Assembly: GCF_036250755.1 (NCBI RefSeq)
Contig: NZ_CP109583.1
Coordinates: forward strand, 6,301,501 to 6,365,500
DNA length: 64,000 nt
Direction of reading: 5' to 3'
Origin: Streptomyces uncialis
GTDB taxonomy: Bacteria; Actinomycetota; Actinomycetes; Streptomycetales; Streptomycetaceae
Shown here: positions 1-7,749 of the stretch, in pieces
Layout: each line of letters starts with the position of its first letter
Position numbering within the stretch: position 1 is the first letter of the stretch
Made by a program: the position numbers and the translations under genes
The notes under the pieces: model-generated
Told to the model about the DNA's origin: nothing
Databases searched by the model: none
What the model saw: only the letters and a program-made list of their open reading frames with translations

Positions 1-530
1 CCGTCCACCTGCTCCCCGGCGCCGTTGCCCCACACCGTCCAGCCCTCCGGGGCCCGTACCTCGAAGCGGAACGGGGCCTTCAGGTCGGGCTGCTCGAAGG
101 TGGTGAACACCCGGCGCGCGTCGGCGGGCTCGTACTGCGTGTACAGATAGACCTCGCCGTCCTCCGGGTCGACGAAGCGGTGCATGCCCTCACCGGTGCG
201 GCTGTACGCGCAACGCGCGTCAACCACCAGTTCGTTCTCCTCGGCGAGATCCTCCAGCGCGATCCGCGAACCGTCGAAGACGGCGCCCGGGTCGAGGTCC
301 TTGCCGTTGAGGGACACCGACGTGACCTGGGGCGCGACGAGGTCCGCGAAGCTCGTGGCCCCGGGCTCGGCGCAGCGGAACCGGATCGTGGTCACGGACC
401 GGAACGTGCGCGGCTCGTCCTCCACGTCCCCGATCGCGGAGCGCAGGTCGAGGGCGACCTCGTAACCGTCGACGGACAGCAGCGCGGCCCGCTCCTGGGC
501 CTCGTCACGGGACAGATTCTCACCGGGCAC
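1..530 (-). CDS. pepN: Aminopeptidase N, N-terminal part (runs off left edge)
   Basis: The first ~176 residues of an M1-family zinc aminopeptidase, which removes N-terminal residues from peptides in the cytoplasm. The visible part is the N-terminal beta-sandwich domain: it begins VPGENLSRDEAQERAALLSV and contains the family stretch YLYTQYEPADARRVFTTFEQ, which precedes the substrate-anchoring region. The catalytic GxMEN and HExxH motifs lie beyond the window, so activity cannot be judged. I chose GTG at 530 because GGGAG lies 8 nt upstream; another GTG at 539 overlaps that Shine-Dalgarno. It is divergent from the reductase gene at 764. Confidence 0.88.
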   Translation of the reverse strand, partial: MPGENLSRDEAQERAALLSVDGYEVALDLRSAIGDVEDEPRTFRSVTTIRFRCAEPGATSFADLVAPQVTSVSLNGKDLDPGAVFDGSRIALEDLAEENELVVDARCAYSRTGEGMHRFVDPEDGEVYLYTQYEPADARRVFTTFEQPDLKAPFRFEVRAPEGWTVWGNGAGEQVD

Positions 531-763
531 GGGCGGCACTCCCTTGTGGCTCGCTTGGTCTGAGTACGTGCTGGTCACTCGCTGGTCCCGGTACGCGCTG
601 GTCCCGGCACCCGGTGGTCGATCCTGCCATGGGCGCCCGTGCCCGGAGGGGGCGCCCCACCAGGGTCCGCCGACCGGGAATGCCCTGGGTGACCTGTGGT
701 GTTCTTCACAGATGAGTGCAGTCCCTACCCACGTGTGCGCGCCTCCGGGCGCTGAGGAGAGAC

Positions 764-1402
764 ATGGCTGAGACGTCGCAGAAGACTCCCGTCGACTTCT
801 GGTTCGATCCCATATGCCCCTGGGCCTGGATGACCTCCCGCTGGATGCTGGAGGTCGAGAAGGTGCGGGATGTCGAGGTCCGCTGGCATGTGATGAGCCT
901 CTCCGTGCTCAACGAGGACAAGCTCGACGAGCTCCCCGAGCAGTACCGCGAGGGAATCCGGCAGGCGTGGGGCCCGGTGCGTGTCGTGATCGCCGCCCAG
1001 CAGAAGCACGGCGACGAGGTCGTCGGCCGCTTGTACACCGCGCTGGGCACCCGTTTCCACAACCGGGGCGAGGGCCCGAACCGTGAGGCGGTCCTCGGCG
1101 CGCTGGCCGACGCCGGGCTGCCGGAGTCGCTCGCCGACTACGCGGAGTCCGACGAGTTCGACGCGGAGCTGCGCGCCTCCCACAAGGAGGGCATCGACCT
1201 GGTCGGCCAGGAGGTGGGCACCCCTGTCATCGCCGTCCCCGGCGCGGACGGTGAGCAGGTCGCCTTCTTCGGTCCCGTGGTCACCCCGTCGCCCAAGGGC
1301 GAGGACGCCGCGAAGCTGTGGGACGGGACCTTGCTGGTCGCGTCCATTCCCGGCTTCTACGAGATCAAGCGGACCCGCACCCAGGGCCCGGTCTTCGACT
1401 GA
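764..1402 (+). CDS. DsbA-fold reductase, Rv2466c-like (mycothiol-dependent nitroreductase family), CPWA motif
   Basis: A 212-residue thioredoxin-fold protein with the DsbA-type helical insertion. The whole length resembles the mycobacterial Rv2466c family as I remember it: DFWFDPICPWAW near residue 10-20, RWHVMSLSVLNED, LPEQYREG, AWGPVRVVIAA, the cis-proline segment VGTPVI and the C-terminal KRTRT. In Rv2466c the active site is CPWC and uses mycothiol; here it reads CPWA, so the resolving cysteine is absent and a dithiol mechanism is impossible. A monothiol, mycothiol-assisted reaction is an inference. Start ATG 764 follows GAGGAGAG. It is a single gene ending in a 16-bp hairpin terminator. 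Confidence 0.88.
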   Translation: MAETSQKTPVDFWFDPICPWAWMTSRWMLEVEKVRDVEVRWHVMSLSVLNEDKLDELPEQYREGIRQAWGPVRVVIAAQQKHGDEVVGRLYTALGTRFHNRGEGPNREAVLGALADAGLPESLADYAESDEFDAELRASHKEGIDLVGQEVGTPVIAVPGADGEQVAFFGPVVTPSPKGEDAAKLWDGTLLVASIPGFYEIKRTRTQGPVFD

Positions 1403-1409
1403 CACCTCT

Positions 1410-1451
1410 GAGGCGGCGGGCCCCGCACCCCGGTCCGGGGCCCGCCGCCTC
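1410..1451. terminator. Rho-independent-type hairpin after the reductase gene
   Basis: A perfect 16-bp stem (1410-1425 with 1436-1451, arm GAGGCGGCGGGCCCCG) with a 10-nt loop, 8 nt after the stop codon at 1402. No long T tract, as usual for Streptomyces. It lies between convergent genes and may serve both. Confidence 0.8.
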
Positions 1452-1551
1452 CCCTCGGCGCCGTACCTCGAACCGGCGCCGCACCCCGTGGCTCACGCGG
1501 CGGCACCGCACTCCGTACCGACGCCCCCCGCCGGTCACCGCCCCGCTCCCG

Positions 1552-2310
1552 TCACCGCGCGCCTCCGTCCTCCTCCGGCGCCGCGCCGGTGCCGTCACGG
1601 TCGTCGGCCCTCCCGGTCGCGTCGCCCTCGGCGGTCCCATCGGCCTCATCGGTCCCGTCCTTGAAGAACAGCGCGGCGAGCGCCGGGAGTCGGCGGGCGA
1701 TCTCCCGCTCGTCGTCGAAGTCGAAGGACCAGTCGGGGTCGAGGGGCGCGTAGCTGACGCTCCATGTCGCGGGCAGCTGCTCGCCGGTGGCCGCGTGGTG
1801 CGCGTCCCACGCGACGCCGAGCACACGCTCGCACTCCAGCTCGGCCCAGCTGCCGGCCACCTCACGTACCGCGTCCAGCCCGGCCAGCGCGTCCGGGTCG
1901 GCCACCACCCGCTCGAACACCTCACGGCCCTGGCCTATCAGCCAGGCCCGGAAGTAGTCGAAGCCGTCGTCCGAGCAGCCGCCGTTGACCGTGTACGCGG
2001 CGGCCCACAGCGGGGCCCGGTACGACTCGGCCATCAGGTCCCACAGGACCTGCTGGGCGGCGCTGATGTGCTCGGCGGGCCGCTCGGCCAGCAGTTCGGC
2101 GACGCGGTCGGCCACCGCACGGGTGTCCGGCCGCCCGGCTCCACCACCCTCCCCGTCCGCCCGAGCCCCCGACCCGCTGCCGGCCCCTGACCCGTCACCC
2201 GGCCGCGACCCGCTGCCCGGCGCCGACCCGCCACCCGTTGCCGGTACCGCCCTCGCGGCCACATCGGCGCGGGCCCGCCCCACCAGGTCCCAGAACTCCG
2301 TCTTGTCCAT
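1552..2310 (-). CDS. DUF4240 domain protein with low-complexity linker
   Basis: A 252-residue protein of unknown function. It starts MDKTEFWDLVGRARAD and carries the DUF4240 core: a helical segment around residues 75-190 with FDYFRAWLIGQGREVFE and LECERVLGVAWDAH. The start and the core are split by a Gly/Ser/Pro linker at about residues 20-60 encoded by imperfect GACCCG-type repeats, and the C-terminal ~30 residues are acidic low complexity; both are longer than I would expect for the family. DUF4240 proteins are sometimes linked to WGR-type or polymorphic systems, but nothing here supports a role. Start ATG 2310 is preceded by a weak TTGGGGG; an upstream GTG at 2340 gives ten unlikely residues. 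Confidence 0.75.
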   Translation of the reverse strand: MDKTEFWDLVGRARADVAARAVPATGGGSAPGSGSRPGDGSGAGSGSGARADGEGGGAGRPDTRAVADRVAELLAERPAEHISAAQQVLWDLMAESYRAPLWAAAYTVNGGCSDDGFDYFRAWLIGQGREVFERVVADPDALAGLDAVREVAGSWAELECERVLGVAWDAHHAATGEQLPATWSVSYAPLDPDWSFDFDDEREIARRLPALAALFFKDGTDEADGTAEGDATGRADDRDGTGAAPEEDGGAR

Positions 2311-2454
2311 GCCCCCAAGCGTGCCACCGGGGTCTGACAACCGGCCCTGACCTGCCGCTTCCCCGCACCCCGGGAACGCTCACCGGGATCACCGACCGGA
2401 CCACCGACCGGTCCCGCTCACCAGGGAACGCCCCGGGATCGCTCACCGGAAACG

Positions 2455-2493
2455 CGGAAGGCCCCGCGAGTCATGTCCTCGCGGGACCTTCCG
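2455..2493 (-). terminator. Hairpin terminator downstream of sodF
   Basis: A 16-bp stem with one mismatch (2455-2470 with 2478-2493) and a 7-nt loop, followed on the minus strand by the DUF4240 leader. It separates sodF from the gene at 1552-2310. Confidence 0.7.
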
Positions 2494-2611
2494 TTACTTC
2501 ACCTGCCCGGTGGATCGGTGAGAAGACGATCACGAGCAGGATCTTGGGTGCGCCTGCCCCGGAAGCGGCCCTGACCCGGGGTGCGGCGCGCGCCGCGCTG
2601 CGGACGTGCCG

Positions 2612-3253
2612 TCAGGGCGCCAGGATGAGGTTGTCCACCCGCTGCTTGGCCGAGGCGTAGCGCTTGGCCACGTCCTGCCAGTTGACGACCGCCCACATGG
2701 CGTCGATGAAGTCGACCTTCTGGTTGCGGTACTGGAGGTAGAACGCGTGCTCCCAGGCGTCGAACACGAGGATCGGCGTCGAGCCCTGGCCGACGTTGCC
2801 CTGGTGGTCGTACACCTGCTCCACGATCAGCTTCCCGCTCACCGGCTCGTAGGCGAGGACGCCCCAGCCGGAGCCCTGCGTCGTGGCCGACGCCTTGGTC
2901 AGCTGCGCCTTGAAGTTGGCGTACGAGCCGAACGAGTCGGCGATCGCGTCGGCGAGGTCGCCCACGCCGTCGGCGGACAGGGGCTCGCCACCGCCGTCAC
3001 CGGTCATGTTGTGCCAGTAGATGGAGTGCAGGATGTGGCCCGACAGATGGAAGGCCAGGTTCTTCTGGAGGCCGTTGATGGAGCCCCACTGGTCCTTGTC
3101 CCGGGCCTCCTCCAGCTGCTCCAGGGTGTCGTTGGCGCCCTTCACGTACGCGGCGTGGTGCTTGTCGTGGTGCAACTCGATGATCTCGGGGCTGATCACC
3201 GGCGCGAGCGCGGAGTAGTCGTACGGCAGTTCGGGAAGTGTGTAGACGGCCAT
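2612..3253 (-). CDS. sodF: Superoxide dismutase, Fe/Mn (Fe-Zn) type
   Basis: A 213-residue cytoplasmic superoxide dismutase, converting superoxide to hydrogen peroxide and oxygen. All four metal ligands are visible: the His in IELHHDKHH (His28), the His in GHILHSIYW, and the Asp and His of [12 protein letters not shown]. Length is normal. In Streptomyces two superoxide dismutases are exchanged according to nickel: sodN is nickel-dependent and sodF is repressed by the Fur-family regulator Nur when nickel is present (established knowledge). A matching operator lies at 3276-3292, 23 bp upstream of the start codon, so this gene is probably the nickel-repressed form. Start ATG 3253 follows AGAGGGGA. 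Monocistronic. Confidence 0.95.
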   Translation of the reverse strand: MAVYTLPELPYDYSALAPVISPEIIELHHDKHHAAYVKGANDTLEQLEEARDKDQWGSINGLQKNLAFHLSGHILHSIYWHNMTGDGGGEPLSADGVGDLADAIADSFGSYANFKAQLTKASATTQGSGWGVLAYEPVSGKLIVEQVYDHQGNVGQGSTPILVFDAWEHAFYLQYRNQKVDFIDAMWAVVNWQDVAKRYASAKQRVDNLILAP

Positions 3254-3275
3254 CGCGGTCCCCTCTGACCTCTTA

Positions 3276-3292
3276 TTGCAATGTACTTGCAT
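3276..3292 (-). promoter_or_regulatory. Nur-type operator upstream of sodF
   Basis: TTGCAA, five bases (TGTAC), then TTGCAT: a 6-5-6 arrangement matching the Nur box half-sites (TTGCAA-N5-TTGCAA type) reported for Streptomyces nickel control. It lies in the leader/promoter of sodF and stands out as an AT-rich patch in GC-rich sequence. The assignment to Nur, rather than Zur or Fur, rests on the downstream gene and on memory of the published half-site. Confidence 0.8.
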
Positions 3293-3419
3293 CTGCACGC
3301 TACCAGCAGTAAAACGCGGACGCAGGGCCACCCCCGTCCGGCGAACGGAGCACGGCGAGGCTCTGTGCGACGGCGCCGTAGGCGCATCGCGCGGACCGCA
3401 CGGACCGCACGGCAAAGCC

Positions 3420-3446
3420 GAAGGGGGCCCCATGGGGACCCCCTTC
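3420..3446. terminator. Hairpin terminator after the amino-acid permease
   Basis: A stem GAAGGGGGCCCC with GGGGACCCCCTTC (one bulged base, 2-nt loop), 26 bp past the permease stop on the minus strand and upstream of the sodF promoter. Confidence 0.65.
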
Positions 3447-3471
3447 ACTCAGGAACGACCGGCCTGCCGGA

Positions 3472-4920
3472 TCACTCCTCGCGCCCCGCGCGGGAGCGCA
3501 GCCGCTGCCACAGGTACCCGCCCAGCGCGAGCGCCAGCACCATCGCCCCGGTGGAGTACAGCTGCACCCGGGTGCCCGGCTGGCGGGCCATCAGGACGAA
3601 GATGCCCGCCATCGCCGCCAGCGAGACCCAGGTCAGCCCCGGGTACGCCCACATGCGCACGGTCAGCCGCTCCGGCTCCTCCCGCTCGATCCGCCGCCGC
3701 AGCATCAGCTGCGAGACGGCGATGAAGATCCAGACGACCAGGATCACCGCCCCGATCATGTTGAGCAGCCAGCTGAAGATGTCGTCGGGCCGCCAGTAGC
3801 TCAGCAGCACGCACAGGAACCCGAACACCGACGACGCCAGCACCGCGACCCGGGGCACCTGCCCCGTCACCCGGCCCAGCACCTTCGGCCCCTGTCCGCG
3901 CGCGACGAGCGAGTACGCGATCCGGGAGGCGCCGTAGATGTTGGCGTTCATCGCGGACAGCAGGGCCACCAGGACGACGACGTTCATGATCTGTCCGGCG
4001 CCGCTGATGCCCAGGGTGTCGAGGGTGGCCACATAGGGGCCCTTGTCGACGATGTTCTTGTCGTCCCACGGCACCAGGGTGACGATCACGGCCATCGACC
4101 CGATGTAGAACAGCGCGATACGCCACATCGCGGTCCGCACCGCCGTCGCGACACCCCGCACCGGGTCCTCGGACTCGGCCGCCGCGATGGTCACCGTCTC
4201 CAGCCCGCCGTACGCGAACACCGACGCCAGCAGTCCGATCACCAGTCCCTCGGTGCCGTTCGGCAGGAATCCGCCGTCGCCGGTCAGATGGGAGGTGCCG
4301 GGGGCGTCCGTCCCGGGCAGCAGTCCGGCGATGGCCAGGGCGCCCAGGATCAGGAAGAGGGCGATCGCGCCGACCTTGAGCGCGGCGAACCAGAATTCGA
4401 ACTCACCGAAGTTGCGCACCGCCGCCAGGTTCGACAGACAGAACACCGCCATGAACAGCGCGACCCACGCCCACTGCGGGGTGCCGGGCAGCCACCCGGT
4501 GACGATCGAGGCGGCCCCGATGGCCTCCAGGCCGACGGCCGTGCACAGCAGCACCCAGTAGGCCCATCCGGCGGTGAAGCCCGCCCAGGGGCCGATGGCG
4601 CGCTCCGCGTGCGCCGAGAACGACCCGGACGACGGGTACGCCGCCGACATCTCGCCCAGCATCCGCATCACGAGCATCACCAGCAGCCCGGAGCTCGCGT
4701 ACGCCACCACGATCGACGGACCCGCCGCGGCGATCCCGGCCCCGGAGCCCACGAAGAGACCCGCGCCGATCACCCCGCCGAGGGCGATCATCGACAGATG
4801 GCGCTGCTTGAGGCCGTGCCCCAGCGCCCCGTCCGGCGCCTTCCCGGGGCCCGCCGCACCGGCGCCCTCGGCCGGATCCGGACCTGATTCCACGCGCGCG
4901 TCGGCGCCTGTTCGAGCCAT
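3472..4920 (-). CDS. APC-family amino-acid permease (GabP/AnsP-like)
   Basis: A 482-residue integral membrane transporter of the amino acid-polyamine-organocation superfamily, with about 12 predicted membrane helices. The first helix carries the family signature: LSMIALGGVIGAGLFVGSGA, with the GxG bend that binds the amino-acid carboxylate and amine groups. PSSGSFSAHAERAIGPWAGF marks helix 3. Substrate cannot be fixed; closest in feel to the GABA/asparagine/aromatic branch. It closely resembles the second permease at 7750-9402. The N-terminal 35 residues are Ala/Gly/Asp-rich. Start ATG 4920 has no strong Shine-Dalgarno. It is divergent from bioY. Confidence 0.88.
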   Translation of the reverse strand: MARTGADARVESGPDPAEGAGAAGPGKAPDGALGHGLKQRHLSMIALGGVIGAGLFVGSGAGIAAAGPSIVVAYASSGLLVMLVMRMLGEMSAAYPSSGSFSAHAERAIGPWAGFTAGWAYWVLLCTAVGLEAIGAASIVTGWLPGTPQWAWVALFMAVFCLSNLAAVRNFGEFEFWFAALKVGAIALFLILGALAIAGLLPGTDAPGTSHLTGDGGFLPNGTEGLVIGLLASVFAYGGLETVTIAAAESEDPVRGVATAVRTAMWRIALFYIGSMAVIVTLVPWDDKNIVDKGPYVATLDTLGISGAGQIMNVVVLVALLSAMNANIYGASRIAYSLVARGQGPKVLGRVTGQVPRVAVLASSVFGFLCVLLSYWRPDDIFSWLLNMIGAVILVVWIFIAVSQLMLRRRIEREEPERLTVRMWAYPGLTWVSLAAMAGIFVLMARQPGTRVQLYSTGAMVLALALGGYLWQRLRSRAGREE

Positions 4921-5523
4921 GGTGTGAGGGACTTCCGTGAGGTGGGGGTGGTGGGGGAGCCATCAGTGTGACGTACAAGCGTGGCGCGCCCAAGGCGTCG
5001 GCGGAACCGGGGTGAGGGGGGAGCGTGAAGGGTGTGGAGGGCCCGCACACGCGTGCGGGGGGCGTGCGGAGATCCCCGCGAAGCGCGCGTGGGGCGGGTG
5101 CGGCCCGATGGCCGACCAGGGCCGGAGCGGGGGGCGGACGGGAGCCGGTGGAGTCCCGGCGGCGGCGGGAACCGGCCTCCGCCCGCGGGCCGATGGGAGC
5201 GCGGACGGGGACGGTGGGTAGGAGGACGGGAGCCGAACGGGAGCGGGGCCGGGCCCGGTCGCGCGGGCCCGGCCCGGGGGCCGACGGGGGCCGGGCCCGC
5301 GGCCGGGGCGCGTCCCGGACGGCCGTCCTCCGGGGGCGCTTTGGTGGGACTCCACAGCGCCGCAGTGACCAGTGTCACCTTGACCCCGGGATTCCCGCAG
5401 GGGCTTTGTGGAGACCGCACCAACGCCCGGTGACGCCCTTGTCGGCCGCTGACGGTGATCGCCGCGCGACCCCTGGGATAGCGTCGCCGTGTTCCGAACC
5501 GTCGCCAGCACCGGGGAGCCCCG
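4921..5523. other. Divergent intergenic region between permease and bioY
   Basis: About 600 bp without a convincing gene. It contains an almost pure G/C stretch at about 5230-5340, rich in GGGCCCGG-like self-complementary words, then an AT-richer patch (about 5340-5420). A long open frame here (5025-6053) has bioY in another frame and is not coding. Promoters for both neighbours must lie here; near bioY, TAGCGT at about 5479-5484 is a plausible -10. Confidence 0.5.
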
Positions 5524-6117
5524 TTGAGCACCGCACCCATCTCCGTCCGCCCCGGCGAGGTCCTCGCCGACCTCCTCCCCGCCTCCTCGGTGGCCCGGGC
5601 CCGGGTCCGGGACGCCGTCCTCGTGGTCGGCGGCGCCGCGCTCACCGGGATCGCCGCCCAGCTCGTCGTCCCGGTCCCCGGCTCGCCGGTGGCCGTGACG
5701 GGCCAGACCTTCGCGGCGCTCCTCGTCGGCACCTCGCTCGGCGCGGGCCGCGGCTTCCTCGCGCTGGCCCTGTACGCGCTCGTCGGCATGGCGGGCATGC
5801 CCTGGTTCGCGAACGGCACCTCCGGCGCGGGCGGCGCGACGTTCGGCTATGTGCTGGGCATGCTGCTCGCCGCGACCGTCGTGGGCGCCCTCGCCCGTCG
5901 CGGCGGCGACCGCTCGGTGCTGCGCACGGCGGGCACGATGGTGATCGGCTCGGCCATCATCTACGCCGTCGGAGTCCCCTACCTGGCCGCGAGCACTCCG
6001 CTGTCGCTGACCGGCGCGGTCGCCGCGGGCCTGACGCCCTTCCTGATCGGTGACGCCCTCAAGGCGGCCCTGGCGATGGGCGCGCTGCCCACCGCCTGGC
6101 GCCTCGCCAAGGGCTGA
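5524..6117 (+). CDS. bioY: Biotin transporter substrate-binding component BioY
   Basis: A 197-residue S-component of the ECF-type biotin transporter; five or six hydrophobic helices. The conserved core is clear: VPVPGSPVAVTGQTFAALLV and LYALVGMAGMPWF, followed by GGATFGYVLGMLLAA and a C-terminal FLIGDALKAALAMG. No bioM/bioN energizing genes are adjacent, so it either works alone or shares an ECF module elsewhere. The only start compatible with the alignment is TTG at 5524, with GGGGAG at 5513-5518. Downstream are short direct repeats rather than another gene in the same orientation. Confidence 0.92.
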   Translation: MSTAPISVRPGEVLADLLPASSVARARVRDAVLVVGGAALTGIAAQLVVPVPGSPVAVTGQTFAALLVGTSLGAGRGFLALALYALVGMAGMPWFANGTSGAGGATFGYVLGMLLAATVVGALARRGGDRSVLRTAGTMVIGSAIIYAVGVPYLAASTPLSLTGAVAAGLTPFLIGDALKAALAMGALPTAWRLAKG

Positions 6118-6181
6118 CCCGAGCACCGATCCCGAGCGAGCACCGATCCCGAGCACCGACCCCGAGTACCGATCCCGAGCA
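6117..6181. repeat. Short direct repeats (CACCGATCCCGAG-like)
   Basis: Immediately after the bioY stop there are four imperfect copies of a 12-15 bp word of the form GAGCACCGATCCC/GACCCC. They are non-coding and sit between convergent genes. Confidence 0.65.
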
Positions 6182-6292
6182 CTGCCCGGGGTCGGTGCTT
6201 CCCGGGACGTCGTTGACCGGGACCGCCACCCCGGGAAGCGGGGCCGGACCGCCGACCTGGACCGCAGCCCCGGACCGTCGGACCACTCCCGT

Positions 6293-7657
6293 TCAGCCGT
6301 CCAGGTGACGGCTTCCCACGAAGAGGCCCGTCGGGTCGTACGTCTTCTTCAGCCCGGCGAGCCTCCCGCGCGCGTGCGCCCCGTACAGGGCCCGCGCGCG
6401 TTCCTCGTGGCCGTCGCCGTCCGCGTCCCCGAACGCGAAGTTCAGCGAGCGGCCCAGGGCCGACGGGGCGAGCAGCGGCAGCACGCGCGCGTAGTGCGCG
6501 CGGACGGCCGCCGGGTCGGTGCCCTGGAGCATCGACAGCAGCCGCACCAGGAACCGGCCCTCCCGGTAGGGCACCGCGTTGGGCACGGCGGGCTCCCGGC
6601 CGAGGGCGCCGCCCAGATGGGTGATCTGCGTGATCGTCATCCCGGGCGCGTCGGGTCCGGTGAGCGCCAGCAGTTCCGCGCCGGCCGCCGGGGCGAGGTC
6701 CCGCACCACGGCGTTGTCGCCGTAGTACGCGTGCGGGGTGTCGGGCTCGTCGTGGATGTGGCCGCTCCCGGTGTAGGGGATCGTGCGCAGGGTGTCCTCG
6801 GTGACCGGGCCCACCGCGCGCAGCGGCGCCATCAGCCGGGCGCCCTCCTCCGGGTCACCCGTGTACGCGACGCGCACCGTGATCGTGTAGCGGCCCCGCA
6901 GCGCGGGCGGGAGCATCGGCGCGTCGGGAAAGGGCAGCGCGGCGAACGTCGACGACATGGCGTCCGGCAGACCGGCCGTCCACCCGGTCCAGGCCCGCAG
7001 CAGCGCGCCCGGGTCGGTCTCCCGTCCGTCGAAGGACAGCCCGCCCCCGTACACATGGGTGACGGGCACCAGGCCCGTCTCCAGGGCCGTGACGACGCCG
7101 AAGCCGTGCCCGGCGCCGCGCAGCCCCCAGAACAGCTCCGGTTCGCTGTCCGCGGTGACCCGCAACTGTTCGCCCCCGGCGGTGACGAGGTCGACGGACC
7201 GGACATGGTCGGCGGCGTAGCCCCAGGAGCGTCCGAGGAGTCCGAGTCCGCCGCCGAGGGTGTACGAGACGGCGCCCACCCCGGGTGACGACCCGCTCAG
7301 CGGGGCCAGGCCGTGCGGGGCGGCGGCCTCGATGACCTGGCTCCACCGCGCGCCCGCCCCGATCCGCGCCACACGCGCGTGCGGGTCGATCCGTACCTCG
7401 TCCAGCCGCCGGGTACTGATCAGCATCCCGCCCTCGCTGTTCCCGGGCGTGCCGTGCCCGGTGGCCCGTACCCGCACCGGCAGGCCCGCCTCGCGCGCGT
7501 GGGCGACGGCGCCGACCACCTCCGCCACGGACGCCACCGGGCGCACCTGTTCCGGCCGCTGGGTGAATCCGGTCTGGAATCCGCTGGTCTCCCGCGCGTA
7601 CGCGCTGTCCCGCGCTCCGAGCACGACACCGTTCGTGCCGACGTTCCGCAAGGTCAC
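6293..7657 (-). CDS. FAD-linked oxidoreductase, berberine-bridge-enzyme type
   Basis: A 454-residue flavoprotein with the FAD-binding type 4 fold (residues about 25-200) and a C-terminal BBE segment (KKTYDPTGLF near the end). VRVRATGHGTPGN carries the histidine that in this family binds the FAD 8-alpha position covalently. The position where bicovalent members have a cysteine reads LSGSSPGVGAVSYTLGGGLG, with no Cys, so the flavin is probably singly linked. Substrate (sugar, alkaloid-like or polyketide alcohol) is unknown. GTG 7657 is chosen because GGAGGG lies 7 nt upstream; an upstream start would add 26 unlikely residues. It follows the permease gene with a hairpin between, so it is probably transcribed separately. 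Confidence 0.85.
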   Translation of the reverse strand: MTLRNVGTNGVVLGARDSAYARETSGFQTGFTQRPEQVRPVASVAEVVGAVAHAREAGLPVRVRATGHGTPGNSEGGMLISTRRLDEVRIDPHARVARIGAGARWSQVIEAAAPHGLAPLSGSSPGVGAVSYTLGGGLGLLGRSWGYAADHVRSVDLVTAGGEQLRVTADSEPELFWGLRGAGHGFGVVTALETGLVPVTHVYGGGLSFDGRETDPGALLRAWTGWTAGLPDAMSSTFAALPFPDAPMLPPALRGRYTITVRVAYTGDPEEGARLMAPLRAVGPVTEDTLRTIPYTGSGHIHDEPDTPHAYYGDNAVVRDLAPAAGAELLALTGPDAPGMTITQITHLGGALGREPAVPNAVPYREGRFLVRLLSMLQGTDPAAVRAHYARVLPLLAPSALGRSLNFAFGDADGDGHEERARALYGAHARGRLAGLKKTYDPTGLFVGSRHLDG

Positions 7658-7680
7658 GACAAGGCCCTCCGTGGTTACCG

Positions 7681-7708
7681 GCGGGGCACCGGCTGTGCGG
7701 TGCCCCGC
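7681..7708 (-). terminator. Hairpin between permease and FAD oxidoreductase genes
   Basis: A perfect 10-bp stem GCGGGGCACC/GGTGCCCCGC with an 8-nt loop, 42 bp past the permease stop on the minus strand and just before the oxidoreductase Shine-Dalgarno. Confidence 0.65.
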
Positions 7709-7749
7709 GCTGACGAGGAGACGCTCCCGTCCCAACCTGACAGATCCCG

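Noticed and set aside
5025..6053. 342-codon plus-strand frame overlapping bioY
   Set aside because: bioY is clear in another frame; this one has Arg/Gly/Pro artefact composition.
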